Made by a program: the position numbers and the translations under genes
DNA from: Platycnemis pennipes
Lineage: Eukaryota; Arthropoda; Insecta; Odonata; Platycnemididae
Direction of reading: 5' to 3'
Assembly: GCA_933228895.1 (NCBI GenBank)
Contig: OW121856.1
Location: forward strand, 20,105,805 to 20,169,804
DNA: 64,000 nt
Notes under the pieces: generated by a model
The model's input: only the letters and a program-made list of their open reading frames with translations
What the model was told of the DNA's origin: nothing
Database searches by the model: none
Part shown: piece by piece, positions 30,441 through 42,418 of the stretch
Layout of the letters: each line of letters opens with the position of its first letter
Position numbering within the stretch: position 1 is the stretch's first letter

Positions 30441-31839
30441 CCACTATCCGTACTCCAATGTAATGGAGGGGACCATCATAGCGGCCTTTAAACATGGATG
30501 AACTGATACATTACGCAATAAGGGATTGCATTATATAAGGGACGAGCGAAATGTTTAATAAATCAATGTTTTTATTTCCAGCATAAGATTTTGCGTCTCA
30601 GGTATTTTTGTACTGCTCATTAAGGACTTGATAACTAATAAGATAAATTCAGAGAATCAATGCCAGTTATATGTGACAGGTTTATCGCATTCAAATCAGG
30701 ATAGGAGCAAAATATAGATATGTTCCAAATATTAAGGAAGCTTCCTGCAAGGGAGACTGCGGTATATGCCTCCTATTCATTTTTAAAAGGGAGCTCAACG
30801 GAAGAAATAATTCCATTATTAGTAAAGCTGGGGCACTGGAAAGGACGATAATAGACTACGCTCCATCGATCCATATTTGCTATCCTTGGGATTTTCTATC
30901 TTGGCATACATGGTACCTGGATAGTATTGCGTTATGGAAATTGCAGTATGGATGGGATAGACGAAATGCTTAAAACTTTATGTTTTTATTTTCAATATCA
31001 TGTTGACCCTTTTTTGACCATTTTTATTCTCCTCATTACTGGCTTTATAACCACCAAGAAGACTTCAGGAAGTCAATGCAAGTTATTTAAAACAGACAGA
31101 CCATGCACATTCACCACAGCATGCGAAAATATAATATGTAACAAACATTTTGTGATCCTGCATGAAATGGAGGCTATGGTACCTTACATGTCTTTGTTCG
31201 TCGAAAGATGCTCAACTGAAGAAAGAATTACTACATTAGTAAACCTGCGACAAAAGAATTATAGACAACTATACTCCCATCTTACTTCATTTGCTGAACT
31301 TTGGGACTTCAATCTTGTAGGTCATGGACGCCCTGATTGTATTGCTCTTTAGTAATCATCCTTTCCGTCATGACAGACTTGATAACCACTAAGATGACTT
31401 CAGGAAGTATATGCCAGTTTATATATATATCCAGGGGATAACACTTGGGTCTTTTAGGGACCCGGGGCCTTTTCCACGAAATGACATGTAGACGTTGATT
31501 TTCCTCAGACCAATAACTATTTGTCCACATTATTTTAGCTCGATCGGATAAAAACTATATTTGTATGAAGGTCAAACAGACACAGACAAACATTCACTTT
31601 TATGTATAAGAAATAAAGCGCAACAGCGCCATTTCGAAGTGTTCTACGTTCTAATATGAAATGACATACTAGGAATATTTTTTTCTAAATTATAAACAAT
31701 GATCTACTGTTGAACTCGGAAGCTGTTGCGAAGACTGGTGCGATATATAACAAATTGAAATAGTTTTTTCATAATAACGTGTAATAAATTTTTGGGAAAT
31801 AATTGGGCTAGAAGGATTTGGTGCTTTCCCGGCGAATAG
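30441..31839. other. No gene; three diverged copies of a ~48-bp motif
   Basis: AT-rich sequence with no supported gene. A motif beginning GACTTGATAAC and containing a TTCAG block, then ATGCCAGTTATA, recurs at about 30627, 31043 and 31377 in the same orientation. It may be the remains of tandemly arranged copies of an unknown element. Confidence 0.4.
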
Positions 31840-31841
31840 AC

Positions 31842-31945
31842 TGTATGAAGAGCTCTCGGGATCTCCACCGGGTCAGGAACTTGAAGTTTGCCGACGTTTC
31901 GATGTCCGACTCGGCCATCGTCTTTAGGGCTAATGATGTCGAACG
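31842..31945 (+). repeat. Penelope-like element terminal/pLTR segment, copy 1
   Basis: A segment of about 104 bp (AGCTCTCGGGATCTCCACCG ... GATGTCGAAC) with a GCCGACGTTTC block. Its reverse complement recurs at 59491-59596 at over 90 percent identity by eye. Such blocks are common in Penelope-like elements. Confidence 0.65.
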
Positions 31946-32299
31946 AGAATTTTGTCCTGCTTCTACCGGAAGCCCACCCACACCGACCTCCGCCTGGGAC
32001 AGCCAGAAAAGTCAGCCATAGCAGAGCATTGGACGGAATGCCAAAACTCGGTGCGGTTTGACGACACCAAGTTACTTTGTCGGTCCAACGGCTTTTGGGA
32101 TCGGCTCATCAAAGAATCCATTGAAATCGGACTGGCTAAAATTAATTTCAATCGGGATTCGGGTTACTCTTTGAGTAATACATGGAAGCCTGTTTCGAGA
32201 AATATTCAGGAGACCAGGCGGAGCCGCCACTCGCACGACAGCCAATCAAAGCCCACTACCAATCGGACCATTGACGAGGACCAATCAGGAGTCACTTGA
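31946..32299 (+). pseudogene. Penelope-like element C-terminal endonuclease fragment
   Basis: Reads FYRKPTHTDLRLG, then KSAIAEHWTEC, DDTKLLCRSNGFWDRLIKE, IEIGLAKINFNRDSGYSLS and TWKPV. This is the end of a Penelope-type protein, where a GIY-YIG endonuclease follows RT. Only the C-terminal part remains, and the catalytic GIY-YIG start is missing. It is followed at 32340 by non-LTR copy N5. Confidence 0.75.
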
Positions 32300-32346
32300 C
32301 CTCCTGAGTAACGGTATATAATCAGGACAAAATTCTTGTTCAGGTT

Positions 32347-33366
32347 AAGCGCGTCAAAATTCCGCCAATTCGCGTGCATGACACTAGTAAATGGCCTGCA
32401 ATCAGTGAGCAAATAGCTAAGTGCTTTCCACAACCCATCTCTAGCGCCACTGGCGCTAATTCTGCGGTTATCCGTTGCGCCTCGGCGACTTCCTACTGGG
32501 AAGTTCGCAAAATCTTGAAATCACTAAACGTTCCCTTTGTCACCTACTCGTTGCCGGACGCGAAACGTAAAGAATTCGCCCTGCGCGGCACTCTGCCGTG
32601 CATAGACACTGACGTAATCACGGCGGAACTCCGCCGAAAGGGCTTTCCGGTGCATCACACCTGGCGCGTCATGAGTACGCGTCCGTCCGACGAACAACGG
32701 AAAAATAAAACCAAGGTTACGCCATACGCGACGCAAACCTGTCAGGTTTCCTGCGAGCCCGATATCGATTCTCATGCATTTTTGCAAGTTCGCTCCGTGG
32801 CCGGCTTGGCCGTAAAAGTTTCAGTGTGGCGTAAACCAGTAGAAACGGTCCAATGTCACAAATGTCAGCGCATCGGCCACACCCAGAACAATTGTGAATT
32901 GACGCCCAATTGTGTTAAATGTGCACAGCCGCACAGATCCACCGACTGCCCGAAGGCACCTGAAGCCGCTCCGACTTGCTTTCTTTGCAAGAAGGAGCAC
33001 ACGGCCAGTTACCGCGGCTGTGAAATTCATAAGGCCGCTAAAGATAAGCTCGTAGCTGCGAAACTACGTCGTTCGCATCGCGACGCGCCGGCTCCGCCGC
33101 CTCAGACAAACAGTTACGCTGCCACCGCCTCCGGTGCGGCGTCCGCCAGCGCGGCTGCGCCCTCATCAGAACCTCCGCCGTCAGTTTCATCTTCTGTCCC
33201 GCCGGCGCCTTCAGCGCCGGTCTCATCTCCCGACACCGAAGACGAGGCCGCCCAGCTCGCGCAGCTGGCGGCCTGGTTTCTCACAATCAAGCCGGAACTT
33301 CAGAAGTGCCGCACCTTGGCTGAGAAAAAACTCTTTCTCCTTCAGCAAATGCTTACCATCGGCTAA
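32347..33366 (+). pseudogene. N5 ORF1 (gag, PRE_C2HC-like), 5' truncated
   Basis: ORF1 of a non-LTR element missing its N-terminus. Homology to N6 begins at KIPPIRVHDTSKW with no ATG in front. It contains a PRE_C2HC-type domain (IRCASATSYWEVRKILKSL ... FALRGTLPCIDTDVI ... STRPSDEQRK) and CCHC knuckles CHKCQRIGHTQNNC, CVKCAQPHRSTDC and CFLCKKEHTASYRGC. An Ala/Pro/Ser-rich linker and a C-terminal helical segment follow. The stop TAA overlaps the ORF2 ATG (TAATG, 33364-33368). Confidence 0.8.
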
Positions 33367-35804
33367 TGGCAGTACACCAACACGCAGCACAACATTCTCT
33401 TTCACTCCTCTCTTGGAATTGCAATGGGATCGTTCCACGAAAACATGAACTTCTTCAATATCTCATTAAACACAGCATCGATCTCGTCTTGCTCCAAGAG
33501 ACACATCTTTCGCCGAACATTTCTTTCTTTTCCCAACATTACACAGTTTACCGACTCGACAGACGTTCACGCGGCGGCGGAGTTGCTATTTTAATTAAAA
33601 ATTCGATTGCGCACTCGCAGCTTTCTCTTCCGGACCTTTCTCTCTTAGAGGCCCTCGGAATTGCCGTCCACACGATACACGGCACCATTAATTTCTTTTC
33701 TGTCTACCAACCAGCAACGAAGCGACTGCTGAGGGAGGACATTTCACGCCTTTTCGATGCTTTCCCAACCGGCGTCCTTGCGGGAGATTGGAATTCCAAA
33801 CATCGAACGTGGAATTGCAGGGCGACCAATCCCAACGGTCGTTTGATGTTGGATTTCATCTCCTCGCGACCGATTTCTGTGTCGGCGCCGGTTGAACCGA
33901 CTTTCCGTCGCAACCCGAGAGCCTTCATGGGCGATATTTTGGACATCGCCCTTTTCCATAATCTTCCGTTTGACGTTGTTCCGGATGTGCTCCACGAATT
34001 TACTTCGGATCATTTGCCGATTAAATTCGTGCTCCCGTTAACTACGAAGGCTCTTCTTCCTCCAAAGGTTTCGGTCACTGATTGGAATATTTTCCCAGCT
34101 GCGCTGGAATTAAAACTGGAATCCATTCCATTTTTAATTGATCCTTCGCCTGCCCAAATTGACGGCCGTGCGGATTTGCTCGCGAATTGCTTGCAATCCG
34201 CTCAACAAACGGCCACCAAATCATTCCCTGCGCGGCCGGTCGGTCATCGTAAATTTCCGCGTCTCCTTGTGGCGCAGATCAGATGCCGTAATGCCGCTCG
34301 CCGCCTTTGGCAGCGGACGCGACTCGACGAGGACAAAGCGCGTTATAATCGTCTCTGCAACGCTGTTAAGAAAGCGGTTCGGTGTTTCTCTCAAACGGAG
34401 TGGGAGAACCACATTTCGACTTTGCAATTTGATGATCTTTCCCTCTGGAAGACGGTCCGATCATTGAAACGGACCAACAAAATTCGGTTACCGCCGCTTC
34501 GCGTTGACGGAGACGTCATTTTCGATCCGCGAAGGAAGGCCGAAATTCAAGCTGACCACCTTCAGTCCGTTATGGCGGCTGACCCAAATCCTTCCCCAAT
34601 GGATCCCGCTGTGGATCTTTTCTTTTCCTCTTTTCCCGACAACCCAATCGACCCTGATCCTTTGACCTCTGCTTCTGAAGTCTCCTCCCTCTTAGCCTCA
34701 TTGCCGGCGCATAAAGCGCCGGGCATTGACGCAATTCCTAACATGTCTCTCCGCTTCGCTTCCCGTGTACCCAAATTTCCTGTCCTCCTTGCCGACCTCA
34801 TCAATCATTCTTTTCGCATCTCTCATTATCCATCATCATGGAAAGTCGGCAAGGTTATCCTAATTCCTAAGCCGGGAAAAGATCCATCGATTCCCGGCAA
34901 TTCCCGTCCCATCACTCTATTATCCAATATTTCCAAAATTTTTGAGCGACTCCTTCTGAATCGCTTACAGAAGCTCGTCACCTCCAATAACATCCTTCGC
35001 CCTGAACAGCTTGGATTTCGTCCTAAGATGTCTGCGGTCCAGCAGGCACTTCGCCTGGCTGAGACAATTTCCCGCGGCTTCGTCCTTAAACGAACCACAG
35101 ATACTGTCTTCCTCGATGTCGCGCGCGCGTTCGATCGCGTTTGGCATCGCGGTCTGCTTTACAAGCTCCGCGCTCTAGATTTCCCGGCGCCTCTTTTGCG
35201 CATCATACGAAGTTACCTAGAGAGTCGTTCTTTTTGCGTTGCGGAAGGAACGGCTCTCTCGTCGCTTCGTCCAGCGGAAGCTGGCGTTCCCCAGGGCTCC
35301 CTCATCAGTCCTTTGTTGTTTACACTTTACGTTAACGACATTCCGTCCACGCCCAAAACGAACCTATACATGTATGCGGACGACACGGCGATCTCCGCCA
35401 CGTCGTTCACGGGCGACACCAACATTAGAAAACTTAACGCTCACCTTCAGAAAATACACCATTGGACCGTCCAATGGAAAATACAAGTAAACGCCTCCAA
35501 ATCTACACACGTCCACTTTTCAAGAAGACGTAAATTCGACCCATTGCTCATACCCACACTCAGCGGCGCGCGAATTCCGAGGGCCAATTCTCATCGCTTT
35601 CTGGGCATCATATTCGACCGGCTTTTAAATTTCCAACCGCACCTTCAGCACTGTTTTGCAAGCCCAAAAACGCCGAAGTGGCCCCCGCCATGTCGTACCA
35701 GTTCGGAACCAACTCCGGTCGGGAGGCGACGCGCTCTCGCAGCGCTTTCGGCCCTGCTGCTTTGTAATTATTATTATTCTCTGTACTTATTCATTCTTTT
35801 TTGA
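33366..35804 (+). pseudogene. N5 ORF2 (endonuclease + RT) with altered C-terminus
   Basis: A long open frame. The endonuclease shows SWNCNGI, LLQETHL, GGGVAILIKNS, GDWNSKHRTWNC and SDHLPIKF. RT follows with PGIDAIPN, LIPKPGKDP, SRPITLLSN, GFRPKMSAVQQ, FLDVARAFDRVWH, GVPQGSLISP and MYADDTAISA with the catalytic YADD. Homology to N6 ends near RLLNFQPHLQH. The last 45 or so residues differ and contain no counterpart of the N6 C-terminal region. A deletion into 3' UTR sequence is likely, so the endonuclease and RT core are complete but the C-terminal domain is lost. Confidence 0.85.
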
Positions 35805-36430
35805 TGTTTATATTGTTTTTGCCTTGCGGCACCTTTTTTGTGGAAAAGATGGAGTCCCATCATGGAGCAATCTGGCCATTCACTGCCAGATACGGGCATA
35901 ATTACGCCCGCAAAAAGATCTCCAATCTAACGGTGGCGCCCTTCTGGCGCCCCCGGACACTGCCTTTGGCCGTGCGTCTTGGCGTCATTCCCTTCTTGAA
36001 TGACAGCCTCAAAAAACTTTTCAAAAAGCACAAAAAAAATTTATAATAAAAAAATATAATGGGCAACTCCCACCAAAAAATTATGAAATTGAAAAAAAAA
36101 TTGTTTACAAAAAACAAATGTTTCTTTACGCGTTGCTATTGCACGCTTTCATTTTGTGTTCCTTAGCATTAGTTCTCCTCGGAGATTTTACGTTATGTCC
36201 GTGTTGGACTCATTCGCCACTGTATGGCTTAGTTATAGCAGTAGCTTTAAGTTTCCGTTTCTCGCAAACCCACACATACATTCTCAACGCAAACATTCAC
36301 CTGTCATTGCTCTCGCTTTATGTTATGCTACCGGTAAGGGTGAGCAACGCTCACCGGTACGGTTTAATATCGTGCCTGTTTATGGCGCGGTCAGCACCAC
36401 GTCCGATTGTTCAGGTTAAAGAACCCCTCA
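35805..36430 (+). other. N5 3' untranslated region and junction with N6
   Basis: A-rich tracts near 36020-36115, then a segment ending in ACCGGTACGG followed by GATTGTTCAGGTTA (about 36352-36419). A related end occurs at about 41735-41810, after N6. No gene is supported. Confidence 0.5.
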
Positions 36431-36791
36431 ACAAAGCTGGTAGCTGCCTCATTACCTTTCCTTTCCTTTACCAAACAGTGAATAAGAGGTGTTGAGCGAG
36501 GGTGGCAAACCTTGTCCCATCTTCTCATCGCAAAACAGTGCTCTTTGCACTCACTGTTTTCCTGTCCGGTTGTCTTCTCCTCCGACCTAGGTAGAGGGCT
36601 TGCACCTCCAATGCACGTCTAGGGGACGAGGGGCGGTCCACTTAGTAGGGATTCCTATTTCCCTATCCAAAAACACCTCCCAATCCAGTAACATCGGGCG
36701 ACAAAAGGCGCCGCCACGGCGGCTCTCAATTTCAACGGCTCCTCCTCTCAAAGGAAAGGGCCGCTTGTACAAACTTAAAACAAGCCTCAAG
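36431..36791 (+). other. N6 5' leader
   Basis: Leader of N6 containing GAGGGTGGC, AGAGGGCTTGCACCTCC and CGGTCCACTT. These blocks recur in the same order and strand at 49194-49345, so they belong to a conserved 5' region of this element group. Confidence 0.55.
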
Positions 36792-38367
36792 ATGCCGGAC
36801 GTATCTAAGGCACTCACGGTCGGCAGCGGCCTTCTTGACGTACTGACGAAGGACGAAAAAGAGGACTTTACTCGTAAGCTGCTTGCCCAACTCCTGCCCA
36901 AAGCTCCCGATACGGCTCCTGCGCAGCAGAAACCTGCCCAAACAACGGACCAAACTACTATTGACATCACTGCAAAAGAACCGGTAGAGACCACAACGGC
37001 TCCTTCAAATCATCCCGCCGGAACGTCAAGCTCCACCATAACTCAAACATTCAATATCACCCTGTCAGAAAATACAGAATTCAAGGAGGTACATTACAAA
37101 AAAAGAAAAGGCCAGGAATTTCAACCTAAGTCTCAAAAACAGGCCAAACAAAATAACGCGCTTCCCCAGTCGAACCGATTTAGCGTTCTTAACGTAGAAC
37201 AAGGTCAAAATTAAAAACAATCCCTTAATAACAATGGAGCTCCCTCAGAGCAAAATACTGAACCAGTAGAAATGGACACCACCGCGCCAAAGAAATCCAA
37301 AATTCCGCCAATCAAAATAGCGGATACTAGCAAATGGAACGAAGTATACGCAAGGCTGACGCGTGCTTGTGTTTCCCCGCCGGTTGCCCACTCGACAGGC
37401 CCAAATCAGGCAGTCATTAAATGTCACTCCTCAAAGGATTTTTATATTGCGCGAGACATATTGAAGGAACTTAAAATCCCATTCCATTCATACCAACTTT
37501 TAGAATTAAAACGCCGAGACTTTGTCATCAAAGGTCTTTTTCCTTCAATAGATGATGAAACAATTAAAGATGACCTCCTAAAAAAAGGTTTTCCCGTCGA
37601 AGATGTTCGACGCATCACTTCCACGCGTCCCTCTGACGCAGAGAGAGCACAAGGAACCACCAAGGTTCCCTACTATCCAACCAGGTCAGTCAAAGTTAGC
37701 TGTGGAAGCAGTTGACATCCAAGCTTTCCTAAACATAAACTCAGTAACAGGACTGGCAGTAAAAACTGCGACTTTCAAGCCTCCAAACCAACCGGTCCAA
37801 TGCTACCGCTGCCAAGGCTTTAATCATACAAAAAACCATTGCTGGCACACTCCTTATTGCAGAAGATGCGCTCAGCAACATCTCAGCTCAGATTGCCCCC
37901 TCCCTAAAGAAACCCCCCCAATTTGCATTTATTGCAAAAAGAACCACCCTGCCAATTATCGCGGTTGTGAGCGTCACAAACAGGAAAAAAAAGCAATGCT
38001 CGCTCTACAAAAACCGAGTCGACAACCCACGACAACAGAAAGGCCCTTTGTGCAACCCTCCCAACCGGAAGAACTAACTCATACATTTGCTTCCAGAATC
38101 CAAGTAGACGACATATCTCAGTATCCCCCACTAATTACAGGACAAACGCTTCCCTCAGAAGCGTCCACTGCAAATATTCCTACAATTTCCTCTCCAAATC
38201 CAGTACCAAATCCATCAACTATTGACTCGGCTCCAATATTCGACCAGGAATTCATCAAATTCCTGCAATGGCTTCAACCCATTTCTAACAAAATCAAAAA
38301 TATATCAACACTTGAAGAACGAAAAGCATTTGCGCTAAACCATATGCTAAACAATCCTCCTCCTTAA
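36792..38367 (+). pseudogene. N6 ORF1 (gag, PRE_C2HC + zinc knuckles), one stop and one frameshift
   Basis: ATG at 36792 (MPDVSKALTVGSGLL). An in-frame TAA at 37212-37214 interrupts the linker. Reading continues in frame with KSKIPPIKIADTSKW and a PRE_C2HC-like domain to about 37700, where a frameshift follows KVSC. The second part holds the knuckles CYRCQGFNHTKNHC, CRRCAQQHLSSDC and CIYCKKNHPANYRGC, and ends in a helical FLQWLQPISNKIK segment. The stop overlaps the ORF2 ATG (TAATG, 38365-38369), as in N5. Confidence 0.85.
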
Positions 38368-41069
38368 TGGCAGTACAACAGAACACAACATCAACACTCC
38401 CGACAACACTTACACTTCTTTCCTGGAATTGTAATGGAATAATAAACAAAAAACACGAGCTTTTAAACTATTCCATACAAAAAAACATTGACATTATCTT
38501 ACTCCAGGAGACACACCTTAGAGAACACCTTTCATTCCACAGCACACACTACAAAATACACAGATTTGACAGAGATGCAAGAGGAGGCGGTGTCGCTATC
38601 CTGGTCAAAAACAACATTCCACATAACACAATTAACACTCCGGCCAACTGTCAAATGGAAGCCCTTGGTATTGCTATAAACACACAACACGGACCGTTGA
38701 ATATCTTCACCATCTATCAGCCATGTGCTAAGAAACTGGCCAGGGAGGACGTTGATTGCCTTTTCTCAGCCGTGAACCGTGGGATTTTTGTGGGCGACTG
38801 GAATGCCAAACACCCAGCCTGGAACAGCAACATTTCATGTAAAAAAGGCCGCACCCTTTATTCCGCCACAAACAAAGGCCCCTTTACCTATTCTGCTCCT
38901 ATAGAGTACTCACACATAGTAATGCGAAAGGACGCAATGCATTCTGGCGACGTCATTGACTTTGCAATTCTCAAAAACCTACCTTTAACAATCCAACCTT
39001 CCATTATTCATGACTTTTCTTCTGACCATTTACCTTTGTTATTCAAAATTCCTCTTTCATCTCGTTCCCTTCAGCCGCCCAAAATATCGGTAACTGATTG
39101 GGACATATTCCCGGAGACCCTGGGCCATTACTTGTCTAACATAGAACCACTTAATTTCCCTACACAAAATGACATTGACACACAGGTGGAGACGATCACA
39201 AAAGCGCTAAACAACGCAAAAACACACGCCACAAAAACACTGCCCGCGCGACCACATCCAAAACCCAGATTACCACCACATATACTAATTTTAATCTCTA
39301 GAAGAAACGCAATCAGACGCAAATGGCAACTCACAAGAGATCCCGCTGACAAATCAGCGTGGAATAAATTAGTAAACTACACAAGAAACGAAATACACAA
39401 GCACGAACAAAAAAATTGGGAAACATTCATACAAAAACTCAATTTTACAGACAATTCTCTCTGGAGGGTGACGCGAGGATTAAAAAAAACCAATAAAATC
39501 ACAAATCCTCCGTTAAAACACAACAACACTTACATATACAACGAAACACAAAAAGCCGAAATCCAAGCTGATTTCCTTCAGTCAACCATGTCATTAGATC
39601 CTTCCTCTTCGCCCATGCAACCTGAAATCACATCATTCCTAGAAAACCTTACCATTCCTGATATTCCCTATCCATTAACCAATCCAGAAGAAATCCGTGC
39701 CATAATAAATTCCTTTTCTGCCAGGAAAGCCGCAGGGCTTGATGGCATTTCTAACAAAATGCTAAAACTTGCATCCAATATTCCCAAATTCCTATCCCTT
39801 CTTTCAGACACAATAAACCATTCGTTCCGTATTTCTCATTATCCTTCTTCCTGGGAATCAGCCAAAATTTGTCTCATCCCAAAACCAGGAAAAGATCCAA
39901 CAATTCCAGGAAATTGCCGTCCCATATCCCTCCTATCAAACCTTTCCAAAATTTTTGAACGCCTCATCCTTAAAATCCTCGAATCCCATACTTATTCCAA
40001 TAACATTCTCAAACCCGAACAGCTTGGGTTTCGGCGAAACACTTCAGCACTACATCAAATTCTACGTCTCGTTGAAACCATCTCGCATGGCTTCAACAGA
40101 AAAAAAGTGACTGACACAATTTACCTAGACGTCGCGCGGGCGTTTGATCGAGTTTGGCATCAGGGCCTCCTTTTCAAACTTGGTACGTACGGTTTTCCAG
40201 TGGCCGTCATCTGTCTCATCAGAAGTTACTTACGGGACAGAACTTTCTGCGTTGCGGAAGGAAAGTCCCTCTCATCGCTCCGTCCGGCTGAGTCTGGGGT
40301 TCCACAGGGCTCTCTGGTCAGTCCCTTATTATTCAATATATTCATAAATGATCTTCCAACAACACAAAACACAAACATATACATGTATGCTGATGATACC
40401 GCGATCTCAGCCACATCCTTCACCGGCGACGCGAACATAAACAAATTAAACAAACATTTGAAACTTTTACACAAATGGACACAAACATGGAAAATCAACA
40501 TCAACCCTAGTAAAAGCACACACGTCAATTATGGCAAAAAACGTAAACACGCTCCACACATCACACCAACACTCAACAAACAAAAAATACCAAGGGCTAA
40601 TTCACACAAATTTCTTGGAGTAATTTTGGACAGCCAGCTTACATACCAGCAACACCTAAAATACGCTAAGCTCAAAGCTCTTAGAGCAAGAATAGCAGTA
40701 CAAAAACTATGCAACGAAGGCTCCCCGCTCTCTCATCAGGCAAGAATCCGCCTGTACGTGTCAGCCGTGCGTCCGGTGTTAACCTACGGATGCGAGATTT
40801 TTGCAAAAAATATTACTATCCGGAAACAAATAGAAATTTTTCAGAATAATTCTATCCGAAGTCTTCTCAGACTAACTAGATTGGTGCCCATAGCTGAGGT
40901 TCATCAGGCTCATAAAATAATCCCAATAAATGATTTTATCACGAAACTCTGTATCAATTTCAAACGCAGACTAAAATACACTAGGAACACACTTCTCGAA
41001 CACATCTGGGACTACGATCCCGCTGTCAAAACCACACATACACTGCCTCAAAACATAACTCGTCTATGA
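38367..41069 (+). CDS. N6 ORF2, intact endonuclease-RT (900 aa)
   Basis: A full-length uninterrupted ORF2. The endonuclease shows SWNCNGI, LLQETHL, GGGVAILVKNN, GDWNAKHPAWNS and SDHLPLLF. RT follows with AAGLDGISN, LIPKPGKDP, CRPISLLSN, GFRRNTSALHQ, YLDVARAFDRVWH, GVPQGSLVSP and MYADDTAISA. The C-terminal region includes YGCEIFAKN and RSLLRLTRLVP. No C-terminal zinc knuckle is evident. The activities expected are target nicking and target-primed reverse transcription. ORF1 of the same copy is broken, so mobilisation would need help from another copy. One of two long intact ORF2s in the window. Confidence 0.88.
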   Translation: MAVQQNTTSTLPTTLTLLSWNCNGIINKKHELLNYSIQKNIDIILLQETHLREHLSFHSTHYKIHRFDRDARGGGVAILVKNNIPHNTINTPANCQMEALGIAINTQHGPLNIFTIYQPCAKKLAREDVDCLFSAVNRGIFVGDWNAKHPAWNSNISCKKGRTLYSATNKGPFTYSAPIEYSHIVMRKDAMHSGDVIDFAILKNLPLTIQPSIIHDFSSDHLPLLFKIPLSSRSLQPPKISVTDWDIFPETLGHYLSNIEPLNFPTQNDIDTQVETITKALNNAKTHATKTLPARPHPKPRLPPHILILISRRNAIRRKWQLTRDPADKSAWNKLVNYTRNEIHKHEQKNWETFIQKLNFTDNSLWRVTRGLKKTNKITNPPLKHNNTYIYNETQKAEIQADFLQSTMSLDPSSSPMQPEITSFLENLTIPDIPYPLTNPEEIRAIINSFSARKAAGLDGISNKMLKLASNIPKFLSLLSDTINHSFRISHYPSSWESAKICLIPKPGKDPTIPGNCRPISLLSNLSKIFERLILKILESHTYSNNILKPEQLGFRRNTSALHQILRLVETISHGFNRKKVTDTIYLDVARAFDRVWHQGLLFKLGTYGFPVAVICLIRSYLRDRTFCVAEGKSLSSLRPAESGVPQGSLVSPLLFNIFINDLPTTQNTNIYMYADDTAISATSFTGDANINKLNKHLKLLHKWTQTWKININPSKSTHVNYGKKRKHAPHITPTLNKQKIPRANSHKFLGVILDSQLTYQQHLKYAKLKALRARIAVQKLCNEGSPLSHQARIRLYVSAVRPVLTYGCEIFAKNITIRKQIEIFQNNSIRSLLRLTRLVPIAEVHQAHKIIPINDFITKLCINFKRRLKYTRNTLLEHIWDYDPAVKTTHTLPQNITRL

Positions 41070-41835
41070 GTCTATCCTATTCTCTCTTTAGTCATTAAGT
41101 TTTCAGGGTTTATCCATCTTCCTATAATCATTTCATTGTATTTGTCACTCCAAAGAGGCGCTGCTACCCCGCTTGGTCCATACCGGCCCCAGCGGGGTCG
41201 TACCGTTTCGGAGCAAAGATTTTCAAATTGTGCCGCTTTAAGTACCAAGCGGAGTTTGGACACGTCCCTCATATAAATACGTGCCAAATTTATTATTCAC
41301 CGTTTTTGACTGTTTTCACATTGTATAACTTATTATTGTTATGTTATGTTGTTGGAAAAGATGGCCGGAAACACCGAAGCAGGTGATTCCCAAAAAAAAA
41401 AAAAAGAGAAAAGAAACACAAAAAAATAAATAAATATTAATAAAATAAAAAGAAAAAAAATATATAAAATAACAAAGGCCCACCACTTCCTCCTTGTTCA
41501 TGTAAAAAACGATAAAGGAAAGGAAGCAAAAGAAAAAAATATATATATATATATTATGTAATTAGTTTTAGATCTCTAATTCTAGCGCTCCTGCAAATAA
41601 TGTTCTGAAGCAGGAGTTGTAAATATGTAAATAAACCTAAGTTTCAATTTCTCACAAACAAAACACACACAACCACCAACGCAAACAACAGTAATTTCTT
41701 TTTTTTCGAGCTACCACTGCATAATTCCGGTTGGGGTGAATTCCATTCACCGGAACGGAAGGAACGAAGCGCCTTCGGCGCGGCCCAAAACACGCAGATT
41801 GTTCAGGTTACAACCTCTAGTTGCCACCATTAAAT
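41070..41835 (+). other. N6 3' untranslated region
   Basis: Follows the ORF2 stop. It includes an A-rich tract (41388-41465), an AT dinucleotide run (41537-41556), and a terminal-looking block with CACCGGAACGG and GATTGTTCAGGTTA near 41736-41810. No gene supported. Confidence 0.5.
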
Positions 41836-41939
41836 CATTACCCACCCTTTAGGACAGAAAATCATTTGTCATCAACCAGTTATTCGTTAACCCCCCGTAA
41901 AAGAAATCACTTAGCATTTCTTAACTCTTAGGCGCTTGT

Positions 41940-42300
41940 ATTTATTTGTTATCATGATCCAAAAGCCCCCAAAACACAAATACTGCCTTACATCACTCGT
42001 CTATGAGTCGTTCCTTTTCTCCTAATTAGTAATAGATGTCTTCCTTTTAACAATTATTAAATCATCATACGTTATTATCCATCTTTATCATCCATGTTCC
42101 ATTAAAATTCACCACTATTTTAGCTGTCCGTCCGTCCGTATTGCTTTACGAGGGCTTTTGCCCTTTTCCTTTCCCTCCTGCAGCATTATTCCCTCACCAG
42201 GGAAGCTTTTAAGGGAGTGATTCTTTTTGTATAATTCTATGTAGTTTGGGTTTTCTACGTGTTGTTGAATAACAAGTGGTGTAATTTAATTGCGTAGTGT
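41940..42300 (+). other. N7: 3' tail of a related non-LTR copy, 5' truncated
   Basis: The block ending CACTCGTCTATGAGTC (41996-42010) matches the end of N6 ORF2 and the start of its 3' UTR (41055-41075). Similarity continues weakly into the following AT-rich region. The few codons left correspond to the last residues of ORF2 (ITRL then stop). Confidence 0.45.
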
Positions 42301-42418
42301 AAGTCCAAGTCGGTGGAGTAATCATATAACGCCGTTCCGAGCGGTTGCTCTTGCCGGCCGTGGTTGTGAGATATCGTGGACAATAGCCAGAGGGGTAGGG
42401 AATGTAGTTTTTTTTTTT

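Noticed and set aside
36118..36495. Plus-strand 125-residue ORF with hydrophobic start between N5 and N6
   Set aside because: Falls in retroelement 3' UTR and junction sequence; hydrophobicity reflects T-rich DNA and no family is recognisable.
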